In this document: in pieces, positions 38,630-49,520 of the stretch
How the letters are laid out: each line of letters opens with the position of its first letter
How positions within the stretch are numbered: the stretch's first letter is position 1
Source of the DNA: Paramacrobiotus metropolitanus
Taxonomy: Eukaryota; Tardigrada; Eutardigrada; Parachela; Macrobiotidae
Length of the DNA: 64,000 nt
Direction of reading: 5' to 3'
Assembly: GCF_019649055.1 (NCBI RefSeq)
Contig: NW_026570357.1
Span: forward strand, 1-64,000
Notes under the pieces: model-generated
The model's database searches: none
What the model saw: the letters and a program-made list of their open reading frames with translations, nothing else
What the model was told of the DNA's origin: nothing
Position numbers and translations under genes: made by a program

Positions 38630-41060
38630 TGAGGAACCGACATGCGGGGAACCACCGTGGCATTTTTCACGAACCCGCCATACATATAGTATGGAGGGCC
38701 CGTTTTTTAGAACCCGGTCCGGAAATTTTGCCCGCCCCGGTTGATGCGTTTTTGGGGAACCGACATGCGGCGAAACACCGGGGCATTTTTCACGAACCCG
38801 CCATACATATAGTATGGAGGGCCCGTTTTTTAGAACCCGGTCCGGAAATTTTGCCCGCCCCGGTTGATGCGTTTTTGGGGAACCGACATGCGGCGAACCA
38901 CCGTGGCATTTTTCACGAACCCGCCATACATATAGTATGGAGGGCCCGTTTTTTTGGACCCGGTCCGGGAATTTTGCCCGCCCCGGTTGGTGCGTTTTTG
39001 GGGAACCGACATGCGGGGAACCACCGGGGCATTTTTCACGAACCCGCCATACTTATAGTATGGAGGGCCCGTTTTTTTGGACCCGGTCCGGGAATTTTGC
39101 CCGCTCCGGTTGGTGCGTTTTTGGGGAACCGACATGCGGAAAACCACCGGGGCATTTTTCACGAACCCGCCATACATATAGTATGGAGGGCCCGTTTTTT
39201 AGAACCCGGTCCGGAAATTTTGCCCGCCCCGGTTGATGCGTTTTTGGGGAACCGACATGCGGCGAACCACCGGAGCATTTTTCACGAACCCGCCATACAT
39301 ATAGTATGGAGGGCCCGTTTTTTAGAACCCGGTCCGGAAATTTTGCCCGCCCCGGTTGATGCGTTTTTGGGGAACCGACATGCGGCGAACCACCGTGGCA
39401 TTTTTCACGAACCCGCCATACATATAGTATGGAGGGCCCGTTTTTTTGGACCCGGTCCGGGAATTTTGCCCGCCCCGGTTGGTGCGTTTTTGGGGAACCG
39501 ACATGCGGAAAACCACCGGGGCATTTTTCACGAACCCGCCATACTTATAGTATGGAGGGCCCGTTCTTTTGGACCCGGTCCGGGAATTTTGCCCGCTCCG
39601 GTTGGTGCGTTTTTGGGGAACCGACATGCGGAAAACCACCGGGGCATTTTTCACGAACCCGCCATACATATAGTATGGAGGGCCCGTTTTTTAGAACCCG
39701 GTCCGGAAATTTTGCCCGCCCCGGTTGATGCGTTTTCGGGAAACAGACATGCGGCGAACCACCGGAGCATTTTTCACGAACCCGCCATACATATAGTATG
39801 GAGGGCCCGTTTTTTAGAACCCGATCCGGAAATTTTGCACGCCCCGGTTTATGCGTTTTTGGGGAACCGACATGCGGCGAACCACCGGGGCATTTTTCAC
39901 GAACTCGCCATAAATATAGTATGGAGGGCCCGTTTTTTTGGACCCGGTCCGGGAATTTTGCCCGCCCCGGTTGATGCGTTTTTGGGGAACCGACATGTGG
40001 CGAACCACCGGGGCATTTTTCACGAACCCGCCATATATATAGTATGGAGGGCCCGTTTTTTTGGACCCGGTCCGGGAATTTTGCCCGCCCCGGTTGGTGC
40101 GTTTTTGGGGAACCGACATGCGGGGAACCACCGGGGCATTTTTCACGAACCCGCCATACATATAGTATGGAGGGCCCGTTTTTTAGAACCCGGTCCGGAA
40201 ATTTTGCACGCCCCGGTTGGTGCGTTTTTGGGGAACGCCATGCGGGGAACCACCGGGGCATTTTTCACGAACCCGCCATACATATAGTATGGAGGGCCCG
40301 TTTTTTAAAACCCGTTCCGGAAATTTTGCCCGCCCCGGTTGATGCGTTTTTGGGGAACCGACATGTGGCGAACCACCGGGGCATTTTTCACGAACCCGCC
40401 ATACATATAGTATGGAGGGCCCGTTTTTTAAAACCCGTTCCGGAAATTTTGCCCGCCCCGGTTGATGCGTTTTTGGGGAACCGACATGTGGCGAACCACC
40501 GGGGCATTTTTCACGAACCCGCCATACATATAGTATGGAGGGCCCGTTTTTTTGGACCCGGTCCGGGAATTTTGCCCGCTCCGGTTGGTGCGTTTTTGGG
40601 GAACCGACATGCGGGGAACCACCGGGGCATTTTTCACGAACCCGCCATACATATAGTATGGAGGGCCCGTTTTTTAGAACCCGGTCCGGAAATTTTGCCC
40701 GCCCCGGTTGATGCGTTTTTGGGGAACCGACATGCGGCGAAACACCGGGGCATTTTTCACGAACCCGCCATACATATAGTATGGAGGGCCCGTTTTTTTG
40801 GACCCGGTCCGGGAATTTTGCCCGCCCCGGTTGGTGCGTTTTTGGGGAACCGACATGCGGGGAACCACCGGGGCATTTTTCACGAACCCGCCTTACATAT
40901 AGTATGGAGGGCCCGTTTTATAAAACCCGGTCCGGAAATTTTGCCCGCCCCGGTTGGTGCGTTTTTGGGGAACGCCATGCGGGGAACCACCGGGGCATTT
41001 TTCACGAACCCGCCATACATATAGTATGGAGGGCCCGTTTTTAGAACCCGGTCCGGGAAT
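38630..41060. repeat. 123-bp satellite with four-unit higher-order pattern
   Basis: About 20 tandem units of 123 bp, each with GACATGCGG, a palindrome CCATACATATAGTATGG, a GGGCCC site and a CCGGTCCGG core. Two unit types differ at linked positions: A (TTTTAGAACCCGGTCCGGAAA, with GATGCG) and B (TTTTGGACCCGGTCCGGGAA, with GGTGCG). From 38630 to about 40150 they run AABBAABBAABB; after that the order decays. Edge copies at 38547-38629 and 41060-41210 are strongly diverged. Because 123 is divisible by three, long ORFs exist on both strands; they are artefacts. Confidence 0.95.
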
Positions 41061-41210
41061 TTTGCCGGCTTCGGGTGAATCGTTTCTTTAGAGCTGACAT
41101 GCGGGTTGCCACCGGGGCAGTTTTGTCGAACTTGCCTTTCATTTGTATAAGGCGTTAGTTTTTCAGGACCGCTTCCGGAAATTTCATCCGGCCCTGGTGG
41201 TACGATTTCA

Positions 41211-42450
41211 ATGTTACAGTTAGTTTAACGAATCACCGTAAAAGAATGCCGTTACCAGTACCTAAATACTGTAACAAATAACGTAACCATGAAGAGTCGG
41301 TTACATTGTTACCATAGCCGTTCAGTCACTATCGCTATCATAGCCCATTACGCTACAGTTGACGCGGATTACCGTGCGCTGTAACGGGTAACCATTATTC
41401 GCAACGTATTACCATTACGACAGTTTTGTAACGATTTACCGTTAGCGTGACAGGTAACCGTTGTGACGGGTTACTCTGACGCTATACCGTTACCTGTTAC
41501 CGTAACCGAAACGGTTTACCGTACATATTACGTAACTGTTACCGTTAGCGTAACGAGTTACAAGAAAGAGATACTGTTGTTTAAGAATATCCCGTTTCTA
41601 TAGAGAGGGATCAAAACGACGCCGAGCAGGAGCAAGCGCAGCAAAGCACCTGGTGCAGCAAGTACAGCGGAAGCACTTTGTTGTTCTTTTTTCAGAAACA
41701 TATCCGTTTTTCTTTTGACTTGCGTTTGATGGTTTGTTTGTAAAAACTAAAACAAAAAATCTTGAAAAATTATCTGAAATTCTTACCCCGGTATTCACCA
41801 ATGGGAAGTTTCGAGGCTTGCGCCCTACAGAAGCTTGCATATTGTGTCTTTAATTGTAAGGGTGTGGCTGAGAGACACATTTCCGCGGGGCGAAACTTCG
41901 CAACAAATTTCACAACATTCTAAGGCTTTAAACAAATGTTTGAAATACTCGAAGGACCTGAACCAGTATATAAGTGATATAACTCTGCAGACCAGGGGTG
42001 TTGAGTTTGGGCATTTAGGCCAAACATCACCAAGAGGTCATAATGGGTAACATTACTTTGAAACGAAGACGTAGCAAACCATGCTAATCGAAGTCAAGAA
42101 CCGTTACTACTATTACTATCGTTAGGACTTTTACGTGCATTACCACTTGCTTTACAGGATCAACTGAGTACTTTTTATATTATAATAGCTCATGGTAACG
42201 CGTTACCATTACCAGCTTTTACCACTCTAATTAAGCGTTGCCACTCTAATTAAGTTATGCTAGCGTAATAATAAATGTTGCGCTAACATAACCGTAACAA
42301 GTTATCGCAACCGTCTCAGTTTCTGTCACGGTAAGGGCTACCGTAACAACTATTTTTAACGGTTTGCTATCACCCTTGCTGTTGAAACTGAAAGTGCAGT
42401 CAAAGCTTACCACGCTGAGCTGTGGTGTAAGCGAGCGGAGCAGCAAGTAA
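41211..42450. repeat. GTTAC/GTAAC-rich low-complexity region
   Basis: 41211-41575 and parts of 42040-42440 are densely filled with GTTACC, GGTAAC and CGTAAC, often paired as near palindromes (about 20 pentamers in 360 bp by eye). There is no fixed period. The two blocks are separated by ordinary sequence with a GACGCCGAGC..AGCAAGCGCAGC motif near 41617 that recurs near 42573. No gene recognised. Confidence 0.6.
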
Positions 42451-43661
42451 AACCAAAGGGTTCTATTCTGTTTTCTTCCTGAAAGATTTTTTCTGAAAGA
42501 TCACGGTGTAGTTCAAACGTTCCATTATCGTGATAATACTGTAGCAACGGAAATCAAAGGCGGAGCCGAAGGCGACGCCGAGCTGCGGCGCGAGCAAGCG
42601 CAGCGCAGCGAGCGGAGCAGCAAGTAGATCCAAACGACTTTTTTCTTATTGCTTTCTTCAACTTTTGTTTCACGAAATTTAACAAAATTTAAGCAATAAC
42701 TCTATCAAAGTTCCGATCTGACGTCTTTTAGATAAAATGCGAATTTGATTGATTGATTGAGTTCCTTATTTTGTGCTAACTATTAGATTTGAACTTCTAA
42801 CATAAGTTCATTTATAGAGGTCCATATAATTTAATTTTAAAAATAATAAGACAAACCTGAACGGTAAACATTTTTGCTTCTTTGCGGAGAGAAACTAATG
42901 GCGATCTTTACGAAGGGTTTTTATTATTACAGAAACTGGTATCCATGACAGGTGAATTACGGTGTCTCGCTTTCACAAGCTTTGCATGCAATAGTCGCTT
43001 TTCACAGAAACATTGATAAAACTCCTATTCCTGGACCACTGCCAACAGCATTGAATGAATTACTGAGATGATAAATCATTTCTGCGACATATGAGTCGAA
43101 AAATATTGGACTCTGAAATTCAAAATCTCCGCCGTTGTTTTTCAGAACCAGTGCGATTCCATCGGCATTAGCTTTTTCTTTTGTAAATCGTTGTGCGAAT
43201 GCATCCGCAGCGAAAAAAACGCTCTAAATTGCGGTTGCGTTTAAAAATTTTTCCGGTAAATGATTCATCGTTTTTGCCTTCGCAAGGGGTGGCTTTCAAA
43301 TCTGATCCTGTGAAAACGATTGAACCTGACTGACGACGGCCGGGACCGGAGTTGGGGTTCTCGATCGGGCTCTAACACTTCCGAATAAATATAAACGGAG
43401 AAGCTGAGTGTAGCCACTAAATCGGCTCGGGCGGTGATCTGAATAAGTTTTATCGGTAGTGGGAATGAGAAATTGAAGAATTGATATCAGTATCCCAAAA
43501 TAAATAATTCGGTGCGGCGGAAAACCAGCGGAATGGGCGGCCATGTGCGGTACAGTATTAGTGGTGCCCGCGCCGTAATTGCTAGCGGAATCGTTTTAAA
43601 AATAATATATCGTATCGGCATAATTCCGTAAAACGTCATAAAAATAATGGTATCGCGTCGG
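42451..43661. other. Intergenic region upstream of the LTR element
   Basis: GC-rich microhairpins (GGCGGAGCC and GGCGACGCC near 42560-42580) are followed by AT-rich sequence. No supported gene. TCGG at 43658-43661 is the left target-site duplication of the LTR element. Confidence 0.45.
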
Positions 43662-44011
43662 TGACGGAATATAGCTGTACAGTACGTAAAGTGACGGCTT
43701 TACTCGTACATTCTACTTTCTCGACGTTTCTCTTTTGTGTTCGGGTTTACTTTTGGTTGTTTCAACACGGATGCGCCGTGTCTATATAAGTCCGTGAGTG
43801 GCAGTACTTTGAGGATCAGTTCTCTCACTACGAGTTTTGGCAGTTTCGGAGTTTCTAATTAAATTATCGTCGGAGATGCAGTTCTCGCTTCGCGTAGATT
43901 CGTAGACTTAGCTATGCCACATTGCGATTATTAGCTCATACTCTGTCGTTGAGTAGGTCGGTAGGATAGATTATTACGGTAATTATTCCTATCGTACTGA
44001 TCTTTCCGTCA
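43662..44011 (+). repeat. 5' LTR (350 bp)
   Basis: Starts TGACGGAATATAG and ends CTTTCCGTCA, giving perfect 8-bp inverted ends TGACGGAA/TTCCGTCA. It differs from the 3' LTR at two sites (near 43886 and 44004). Confidence 0.96.
43783..43822 (+). promoter_or_regulatory. LTR core promoter (TATA and possible initiator)
   Basis: TATATAAG at about 43783-43790, with a TCAGTT initiator-like element about 30 bp downstream (near 43816), in the middle of the 5' LTR. The same motifs lie in the 3' LTR near 47765. They would set the U3/R border. Confidence 0.65.
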
Positions 44012-44034
44012 TGGCGCCCACCGATGTTCGAACC
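44012..44034 (+). other. Primer binding site, tRNA-Lys-like
   Basis: Starts directly after the LTR terminal CA. TGGCGCCCACCG matches the complement of the tRNA-Lys(CUU) 3' end (TGGCGCCCAACG) at 11 of 12 positions, and CGAACC follows a few bases later as in that tRNA's T arm. Tardigrade tRNA sequences were not available to check. Confidence 0.75.
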
Positions 44035-44817
44035 TAACCGATGGCTAGCTAAGAAAACTGTGATTGAATGGTGATTGTGAATGTTGGCTTCTAGAAAGTG
44101 CTCAGTCCGGGTACAACTGTACTGACTGGACGGATGTCCGGGCAGCTGGTCTGCCGTCTGGACGCCTAAAAAATTAGTAGTCCGGGTACTGGCGACGGGT
44201 AGGTTGGTGGTGAGCCGATTCTGCCCGTGCCTGCGACCCAAGACGAAAACTTGTCAATGTCCGGGGGCTTTGCCCTGTCTGGACGCTGAGCAGTTTGTCC
44301 TGCCAGCAGGGCGATGCAGGGATAACCTGCAGATCGACCCATGAGCACGAATGAGAACTGAATGGAAATGATGAAGTGAATTGATTCTAAAGTAGGTGCT
44401 CGTAGCTACTGGCCAGAGCACGAGTTTCCGAGAATCTGAAGCGTAGCGATTACGTAATCGTCTGCAAGTAGACAGAGTTTGAAAGCAGTTTTCCTTGAGC
44501 TAAAGTTTTGTTTGCCAGAGCAGTGCCTGTGCATTCAAAGTGTCGACACAAATCTTGAGCTATAGTTTTGTATGCGAGAGCGAAAAGCGAGAGCATACAG
44601 GTGCACCATATCGTAGCGTAGCCATACAGCCAGAGCAATTGCGAGCGCTGTGAGCGGTGAGAGAACACCGGAGATCAAAATCTCGAACTGAAAAGCCAAA
44701 GTATCCGGGTGAGAACAAAAGAGTCTACCTGGAAGTCAGTGTAACAAACACTGAACAACAAAAGCGTAGCTAAAGTTTCCGGGTAAGAACGGTACAGTTC
44801 CTCGGAAAGCCAGTGCA
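44035..44817 (+). other. Leader of the LTR element with short internal repeats
   Basis: About 780 bp without an ORF. Imperfect tandem repeats are visible: GAGCTAWAGTTTTGT near 44498 and 44558, and AAGTWTCCGGGTRAGAAC near 44699 and 44774. These also look like 5' splice sites (GGGTGAGA, GGGTAAGA). It likely contains the packaging signal; that is inference. Confidence 0.5.
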
Positions 44818-46962
44818 ATGGACACGGCTAAACTGAAAACAATGGAAAGCGATGCGTCAACTGCATACGATAATGCAGCAAAACGAAAGGAAAATGAATG
44901 TACTGATTCATCTGTAAATGAAAACGCCGTACAGTTCGGTGGTATTGCCGATAACGAAGAATTGTGGCATGATATGCACCCGTTGCAGTCGGAGCTGATT
45001 GAATGTTCGCTTAACCAATACAGGTTTGAAGCAGCAGTTGAAAACTGGGAAATCAGAATTGAAGAAGAATTCAATGTTGATGAATTGAAAGAGTTAGCTT
45101 GGGCATCTCTATATGCCGCGCTTGCACTTCAAAGGAAGTACAGCAACGCGAACCGTATATGTCATGCGTTAAACAGCCGCAATACAGATATGGAAGTTGA
45201 AAACAGTGCGCTGAACGCTGAACTGAATAAACTGCGTAATAAAACTGAAAGATTTGAAAACGAATGTTGCGTTGAAAGAACACGAGCCGATAAACTGATG
45301 GAGCGTCAACTAGCGCTCATGTTAAAAATGGAAGAAATGCAGCGATCGCCTAAAGCAAGTGAAAAAATACAGTACCCGCAAGTGTTTGAAGGTACCCAAG
45401 AGAGTGGTAAAGTTGAACGGTTTATTCTTGATTGCGAAAGGTGCAAAGATTTAAATGGTTGGAACGAAACACAGTTGATTGAAAAGGGACTGTCATATGC
45501 ATTGAAAGGCGATGCATATTTGTGGTATGCGGAAAACAAGAAATTAAATCCAGATAAAGACTGGATTTACTGGAAGACATTGTTAGTTAATCACTTCTCA
45601 TCGGAGAGTGACCCGGCCGAAATACGGCAAGCGATGTACGCACGTGTCTTCAAAGAGGAAGACACGGTAAATTCGTATGTTGATGGGTATTTAAATTGGT
45701 TTAATTCGCTGAATACAAAAGAAGAGGAACGAGTTTCAGTACTCGTTCAGGGACTGAAGAAAACCCGAATGGAATGGTATGGCAAGCTGGTAATATCAAA
45801 ACCGAAAACTGTGGAAGATGTTATGGCACAGCTAAAAACGCTGTACAGTTTGAAAGTGCAAAAGGAAACGCACGAAAATGAAGACTCTTGTGAATATGAG
45901 GATGATTGTGAAAATGTGTACGATGAATATGGAAATGATTGTTTGAATGAAGACGATTATGGCGAATACGATAATGAGTACGACACTTATGAAAACTACG
46001 GTATAAAACCGTTTGTAATTGGAAATGTGGAGATTGAAGTGCATAAATGGCGAACCGATAGCGGTCAGCCGATATGCTTCAAGTGTCATGAGCTGCACCC
46101 AGCAAAGTACTGTACATTTACTGGTAAATGGAAAGAGGTGTCAAAGGAACCGCCGGTTGAAGTTTTGAAGCGGTACAATCTGAGAAATGCGGAAGCGCGT
46201 TCATTGGAAATTCGTACTGTACAGTGCGATTCAAAAATTAGTGGAAATGTGAAAACGGAAGTGCGGCAGCAGTCAAGTTTGCGGGGGCGAACAGTGCCCA
46301 ATGTCATACCGCCCGATACGTTGCAAACGACTGTGACCAGTCAAGTTTGCGGGGGTGAGCCCGATAATACTGAAATGCCCTTTATGGCTGAAAACCTTGA
46401 AAATGCCGAAAATTTCATAAATGCAGAATTTTGGAAAGCCGAGCAGCGCAAGTACAAAGATACCAAGCACTGGTATTATTTGTACAAAAACCCAGTTAAA
46501 GCGAAAAACAAATTTGAAAATGAAGAAATTTATCATATGGTTGTGGTAAATGGGTTGTTGTGTCGTAAACGTTCTGGAAATGGAATCGACAGAATTGTGG
46601 TGCCTAAACAATGGCGTGAAAAACTGATTAATTCAGTGCGTGAGCGATGTGCAAAAAATGAATTAATACCGCGCGGCGTGTCAGTTCACAAGTATCTGAC
46701 CACTCGGTATTATTGGTGTAATATGGTGAAAACTATTGAAAATGTTTTGTTGAAATGCGGTAGCGCTGAAGTTTTTGAAAATGTATTTAGGAATGTGTAC
46801 GATTGTGCGGAAAAGCGCCATGTTGAATGCTTAGCTGAAGTGTGTGAAAATTCGCAGAAGAAAAAAGTCGAAAATCCTGTTGTTCACAATACGCAGCTGC
46901 GGTGTGAAAGCCCATGCACTACAAGCTCGGTTCAGTACGTGTATAATGGGACTGCCGACTGA
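44818..46962 (+). CDS. Gag fused to degenerate integrase zinc-binding domain
   Basis: A 714-aa ORF. Residues 20-170 are helical/coiled coil. About 185-345 is a retrotransposon-Gag capsid core (YPQVFEG...AYLWYAENK...YVDGYLNWF). An acidic Tyr/Asn-rich stretch (350-395) is followed by a knuckle-like CFKCHELHPAKYC (about 420-432, CX2CX3HX4C, one residue shorter than canonical). Residues about 571-650 follow the integrase H2C2 pattern (VNGLLCRKRSG, IVVPKQWREKLI, TTRYYWCNM) but lack the usual His pair and second Cys pair. The whole Pro-RT-RNaseH block is missing. The product could package RNA; the zinc-domain remnant has probably lost its metal site. The start is the first ATG after the leader. Confidence 0.82.
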   Translation: MDTAKLKTMESDASTAYDNAAKRKENECTDSSVNENAVQFGGIADNEELWHDMHPLQSELIECSLNQYRFEAAVENWEIRIEEEFNVDELKELAWASLYAALALQRKYSNANRICHALNSRNTDMEVENSALNAELNKLRNKTERFENECCVERTRADKLMERQLALMLKMEEMQRSPKASEKIQYPQVFEGTQESGKVERFILDCERCKDLNGWNETQLIEKGLSYALKGDAYLWYAENKKLNPDKDWIYWKTLLVNHFSSESDPAEIRQAMYARVFKEEDTVNSYVDGYLNWFNSLNTKEEERVSVLVQGLKKTRMEWYGKLVISKPKTVEDVMAQLKTLYSLKVQKETHENEDSCEYEDDCENVYDEYGNDCLNEDDYGEYDNEYDTYENYGIKPFVIGNVEIEVHKWRTDSGQPICFKCHELHPAKYCTFTGKWKEVSKEPPVEVLKRYNLRNAEARSLEIRTVQCDSKISGNVKTEVRQQSSLRGRTVPNVIPPDTLQTTVTSQVCGGEPDNTEMPFMAENLENAENFINAEFWKAEQRKYKDTKHWYYLYKNPVKAKNKFENEEIYHMVVVNGLLCRKRSGNGIDRIVVPKQWREKLINSVRERCAKNELIPRGVSVHKYLTTRYYWCNMVKTIENVLLKCGSAEVFENVFRNVYDCAEKRHVECLAEVCENSQKKKVENPVVHNTQLRCESPCTTSSVQYVYNGTAD

Positions 46963-47158
46963 TTGTCGCATCGACACAGATGATTGTGGAAAATCTGAGT
47001 TTGTAGATCAGACTTTAGCTGACTTGGAAAATGCAATATTTGACGTTGACGGTCAGGAAGTGTCAATGGTGTATGAAGAGAAGTCCAGTGATGTTGACAG
47101 ATCGCGAAATGCGCCTGAGAAATTCCTGGGATTTTATTCCCGGAGATATCCATTGTGA
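46948..47158 (+). CDS. Short downstream ORF overlapping the Gag-integrase stop
   Basis: An acidic ORF (GLPTDCRIDTDDCGKSEF... to FLGFYSRRYPL) in another frame, overlapping the end of the 714-aa ORF. It could be a C-terminal extension separated by a one-base break or the leftover of deleted pol or env sequence. No domain recognised. Confidence 0.35.
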
Positions 47159-47643
47159 TTGCCGTACTACGGTGATCGCTTGTTGCTTGCAATGGTGACT
47201 ACGTGCGTTTAGTTGTGGTTCGCATTTCTCAAAAAGTGGTGTTTTCTTTTATTTTCATTTTTCATCGCGGATGTTTTTTGCGTTAATTTTTCATCGGCAA
47301 TGTAACTTAAAATCGTTAATTAATTTTGCCACTAAAAATCTTCATTTATTTTATTCCGACGTTTTCCTGTTCATTTCACTCCGACTGCCGTGCTGCCAAC
47401 CTTCTCACTATCCTGCCTGCGCTCAATCTCCATCCCGTCCAGGATCCTCTCCTCACTTGCCATATCATTCAGTCACCCGTGGAGGAGGCTCAGGAGGATC
47501 AGTCACTCATTCTTGGACGGTGGATGGAATGCCCGCCTTGCCCAGTCGAGAGCGTGAGACATCTTCGTTTAGTTTTTTATTCCTGTTTTGCTTTTCTTTT
47601 CGGTTCTTTTTGTGTTGGGTTCCCCAAAAGCCGTTTGCGGGGG
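47159..47643 (+). other. 3' untranslated part and polypurine tract of the LTR element
   Basis: No protein recognised; ORFs here are unsupported. The last bases before the 3' LTR are TTTGCGGGGG (47634-47643), a short G-rich tract in the position of the plus-strand primer. Confidence 0.6.
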
Positions 47644-47993
47644 TGACGGAATATAGCTGTACAGTACGTAAAGTGACGGCTTTACTCGTACATTCTACTT
47701 TCTCGACGTTTCTCTTTTGTGTTCGGGTTTACTTTTGGTTGTTTCAACACGGATGCGCCGTGTCTATATAAGTCCGTGAGTGGCAGTACTTTGAGGATCA
47801 GTTCTCTCACTACGAGTTTTGGCAGTTTCGGAGTTTCTAATTAAATTATCGTCGGAGATGCAGTTCTTGCTTCGCGTAGATTCGTAGACTTAGCTATGCC
47901 ACATTGCGATTATTAGCTCATACTCTGTCGTTGAGTAGGTCGGTAGGATAGATTATTACGGTAATTATTCCTATCGTACTGATCTCTCCGTCA
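47644..47993 (+). repeat. 3' LTR (350 bp)
   Basis: Same length as the 5' LTR. Two substitutions relative to it: CTTGCTTCG in place of CTCGCTTCG, and CTCTCCGTCA in place of CTTTCCGTCA. Confidence 0.96.
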
Positions 47994-48000
47994 TCGGCAT

Positions 48001-48516
48001 CGCAGCGTGGCAAAAACTGATATCGGAACAGATCTGTTTATAACTCTTCTGCACCATATGCAGAGCTACAAAAAGCTAGGCAGACTCTCAACTACTTAGG
48101 TTACAGTCTCACCCTGCCAAGTCTTTTACTAACAAAAAAATTTACACGCTCGCTCGCTTGCACTAAGGGCGGTTACGACCTTCTGTACTAGTAATTTGAT
48201 TATCTGTTGCATTTTGTGGAATCTGGTTACCATACGTCCTCCCAAAAATTTTTCGAAGGTCGATCGTCGAATTAGCACACTTGGTGGCGGCCGTGTAGCA
48301 AGAGACTTTAAAAGCACTATTGCGAGTGTTCGGCATTCTACTATTTCCGCACGTTTTCTTCCTTCACTTTTACGTCGTCTGCCGAAACATCGTCTAATTA
48401 AGTGTTTTGTTGAGCCACGCTCCGAAAAGGTCTACACCAAAATATATTTCTTTGATCATCGTTAGCATAAAAATATGGTGCCGCGGAGAACCTGCGCTGC
48501 AAAGTGATTAAAATCT
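48001..48516. other. Spacer, nothing recognised
   Basis: About 0.5 kb right of the LTR element, with ACGCTCGCTCGCTTGC near 48148 recalling the GCGA run at 38346. No supported gene. Confidence 0.4.
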
Positions 48517-49410
48517 TTATAATCTCTTACAAGATGATAGTACAGTAAGTACTAAGGAAGTGGGCCGCAGTTTACAAGCAATGAAAGCCCTAAGTCTGTA
48601 CATAGACCTAATGCAATACATGCCAATCATTATACCTAATACCATGCCGCGAAGAAGCTGCGCACAATTAGGTATCAGATTGGCATTACGTCTACAAGAT
48701 ACAGCATTCATTTACTAATATATGTCTATCAATTTACTACTATATATCTATGTCCTACAAGTTGATAGTACAGCACTACGCAAGCCCACTGCAGTTTGCT
48801 AAGACTGAAACACCTAGGTCAATACATGGACCTAATCGTAAATGCCAACTACTATACCTAATACCGTGCCGCGAAGAAGCTGCGCACAATTAGCTATTAC
48901 ATTGGCATTACGTCTACAAGATGCAGCATTAATTTACTAGTATAAGTCTATCTCCTACAAGCTGATAGTACAGTACTAGGGAAGTGCAGCGCGGTTTCCT
49001 AAGACTGAAAGACCCAAGTTTGTACACGCACCTAATCATGAATGCCAATTATTCTACCTAATACCGTGCCGCGAAGAAGCTGCGCACAATTAGCTATTAC
49101 ATTGGCATTACGTCTACAAGATGCAGCATTAATTTACTAGTATAAGTCTATCTCCTACAAGCTGATAGTACAGTACTAGGGAAGTGCAGCGCGGTTTCCT
49201 AAGACTGAAAGACCCAAGTTTGTACACGCACCTAATCATGAATGCCAATTATTCTACCTAATACCATGCCGCGAAGAAGCTGCGCACAATTAGGTATTAC
49301 AATGGCATTACATCTACAAGATATAGCATCGATTAACTAGTATATGTCTATCTCCAACAACATAACAGTACACTACTAGGGAGCTGCACCGGAGTTCGCT
49401 AGCACTGAAA
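48517..49410. repeat. About 200-bp satellite with a compound hairpin per unit
   Basis: Units are marked by GATAGTACAGTACT-like starts at 48533, 48771, 48961, 49161 and a diverged one near 49360 (periods 238, 190 and 200). Units three and four are almost identical. Four units contain a hairpin (48621-48685, 48842-48907, 49043-49107, 49243-49307): TGCCAAT/ATTGGCA, then ACCTAAT/ATTAGGT, then (G)TGC/GCA(C), around CGCGAAGAAGCTGC. Some arms carry mismatches. There is no coding potential. Confidence 0.85.
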
Positions 49411-49520
49411 GACAGACGATGATAGTAGAGTAATACTATTATATATCGTATATGATCTGAAATATGTAACCAATCTCTAACTCACAACTCGTGGTATTTA
49501 TTCTATGCGAACGAAGACAA

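Larger units (their letters stand above)
43662..47993 (+). mobile_element. Complete non-autonomous LTR retrotransposon
   Basis: Two 350-bp LTRs flank 3.6 kb of internal sequence, with TCGG on both sides (43658-43661 and 47994-47997) as a 4-bp target duplication. A tRNA-Lys-type primer site follows the 5' LTR, and a G-rich purine tract precedes the 3' LTR. The only large ORF is Gag joined to an integrase zinc-domain remnant; protease, RT, RNase H and the integrase core are absent. The LTRs differ at two positions by eye, so the insertion is recent and must have used enzymes supplied in trans. Confidence 0.92.

Noticed and set aside
38629-41024. Long ORFs (552, 326 and 238 aa and others on both strands) in the satellite
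   Set aside because: They exist because a 123-bp unit is a multiple of three and lacks stops in several frames. They overlap on both strands and show no codon-level constraint.
44012-44034. A tRNA gene suggested by GTTCGAACC
   Set aside because: It sits directly after the LTR and only matches a tRNA 3' end in complement; no cloverleaf can be formed, so it is a primer site.
43662-47993. An envelope gene in the LTR element
   Set aside because: No signal peptide, transmembrane segment or cysteine pattern follows the Gag-integrase ORF; the 3' ORFs are short and unsupported.
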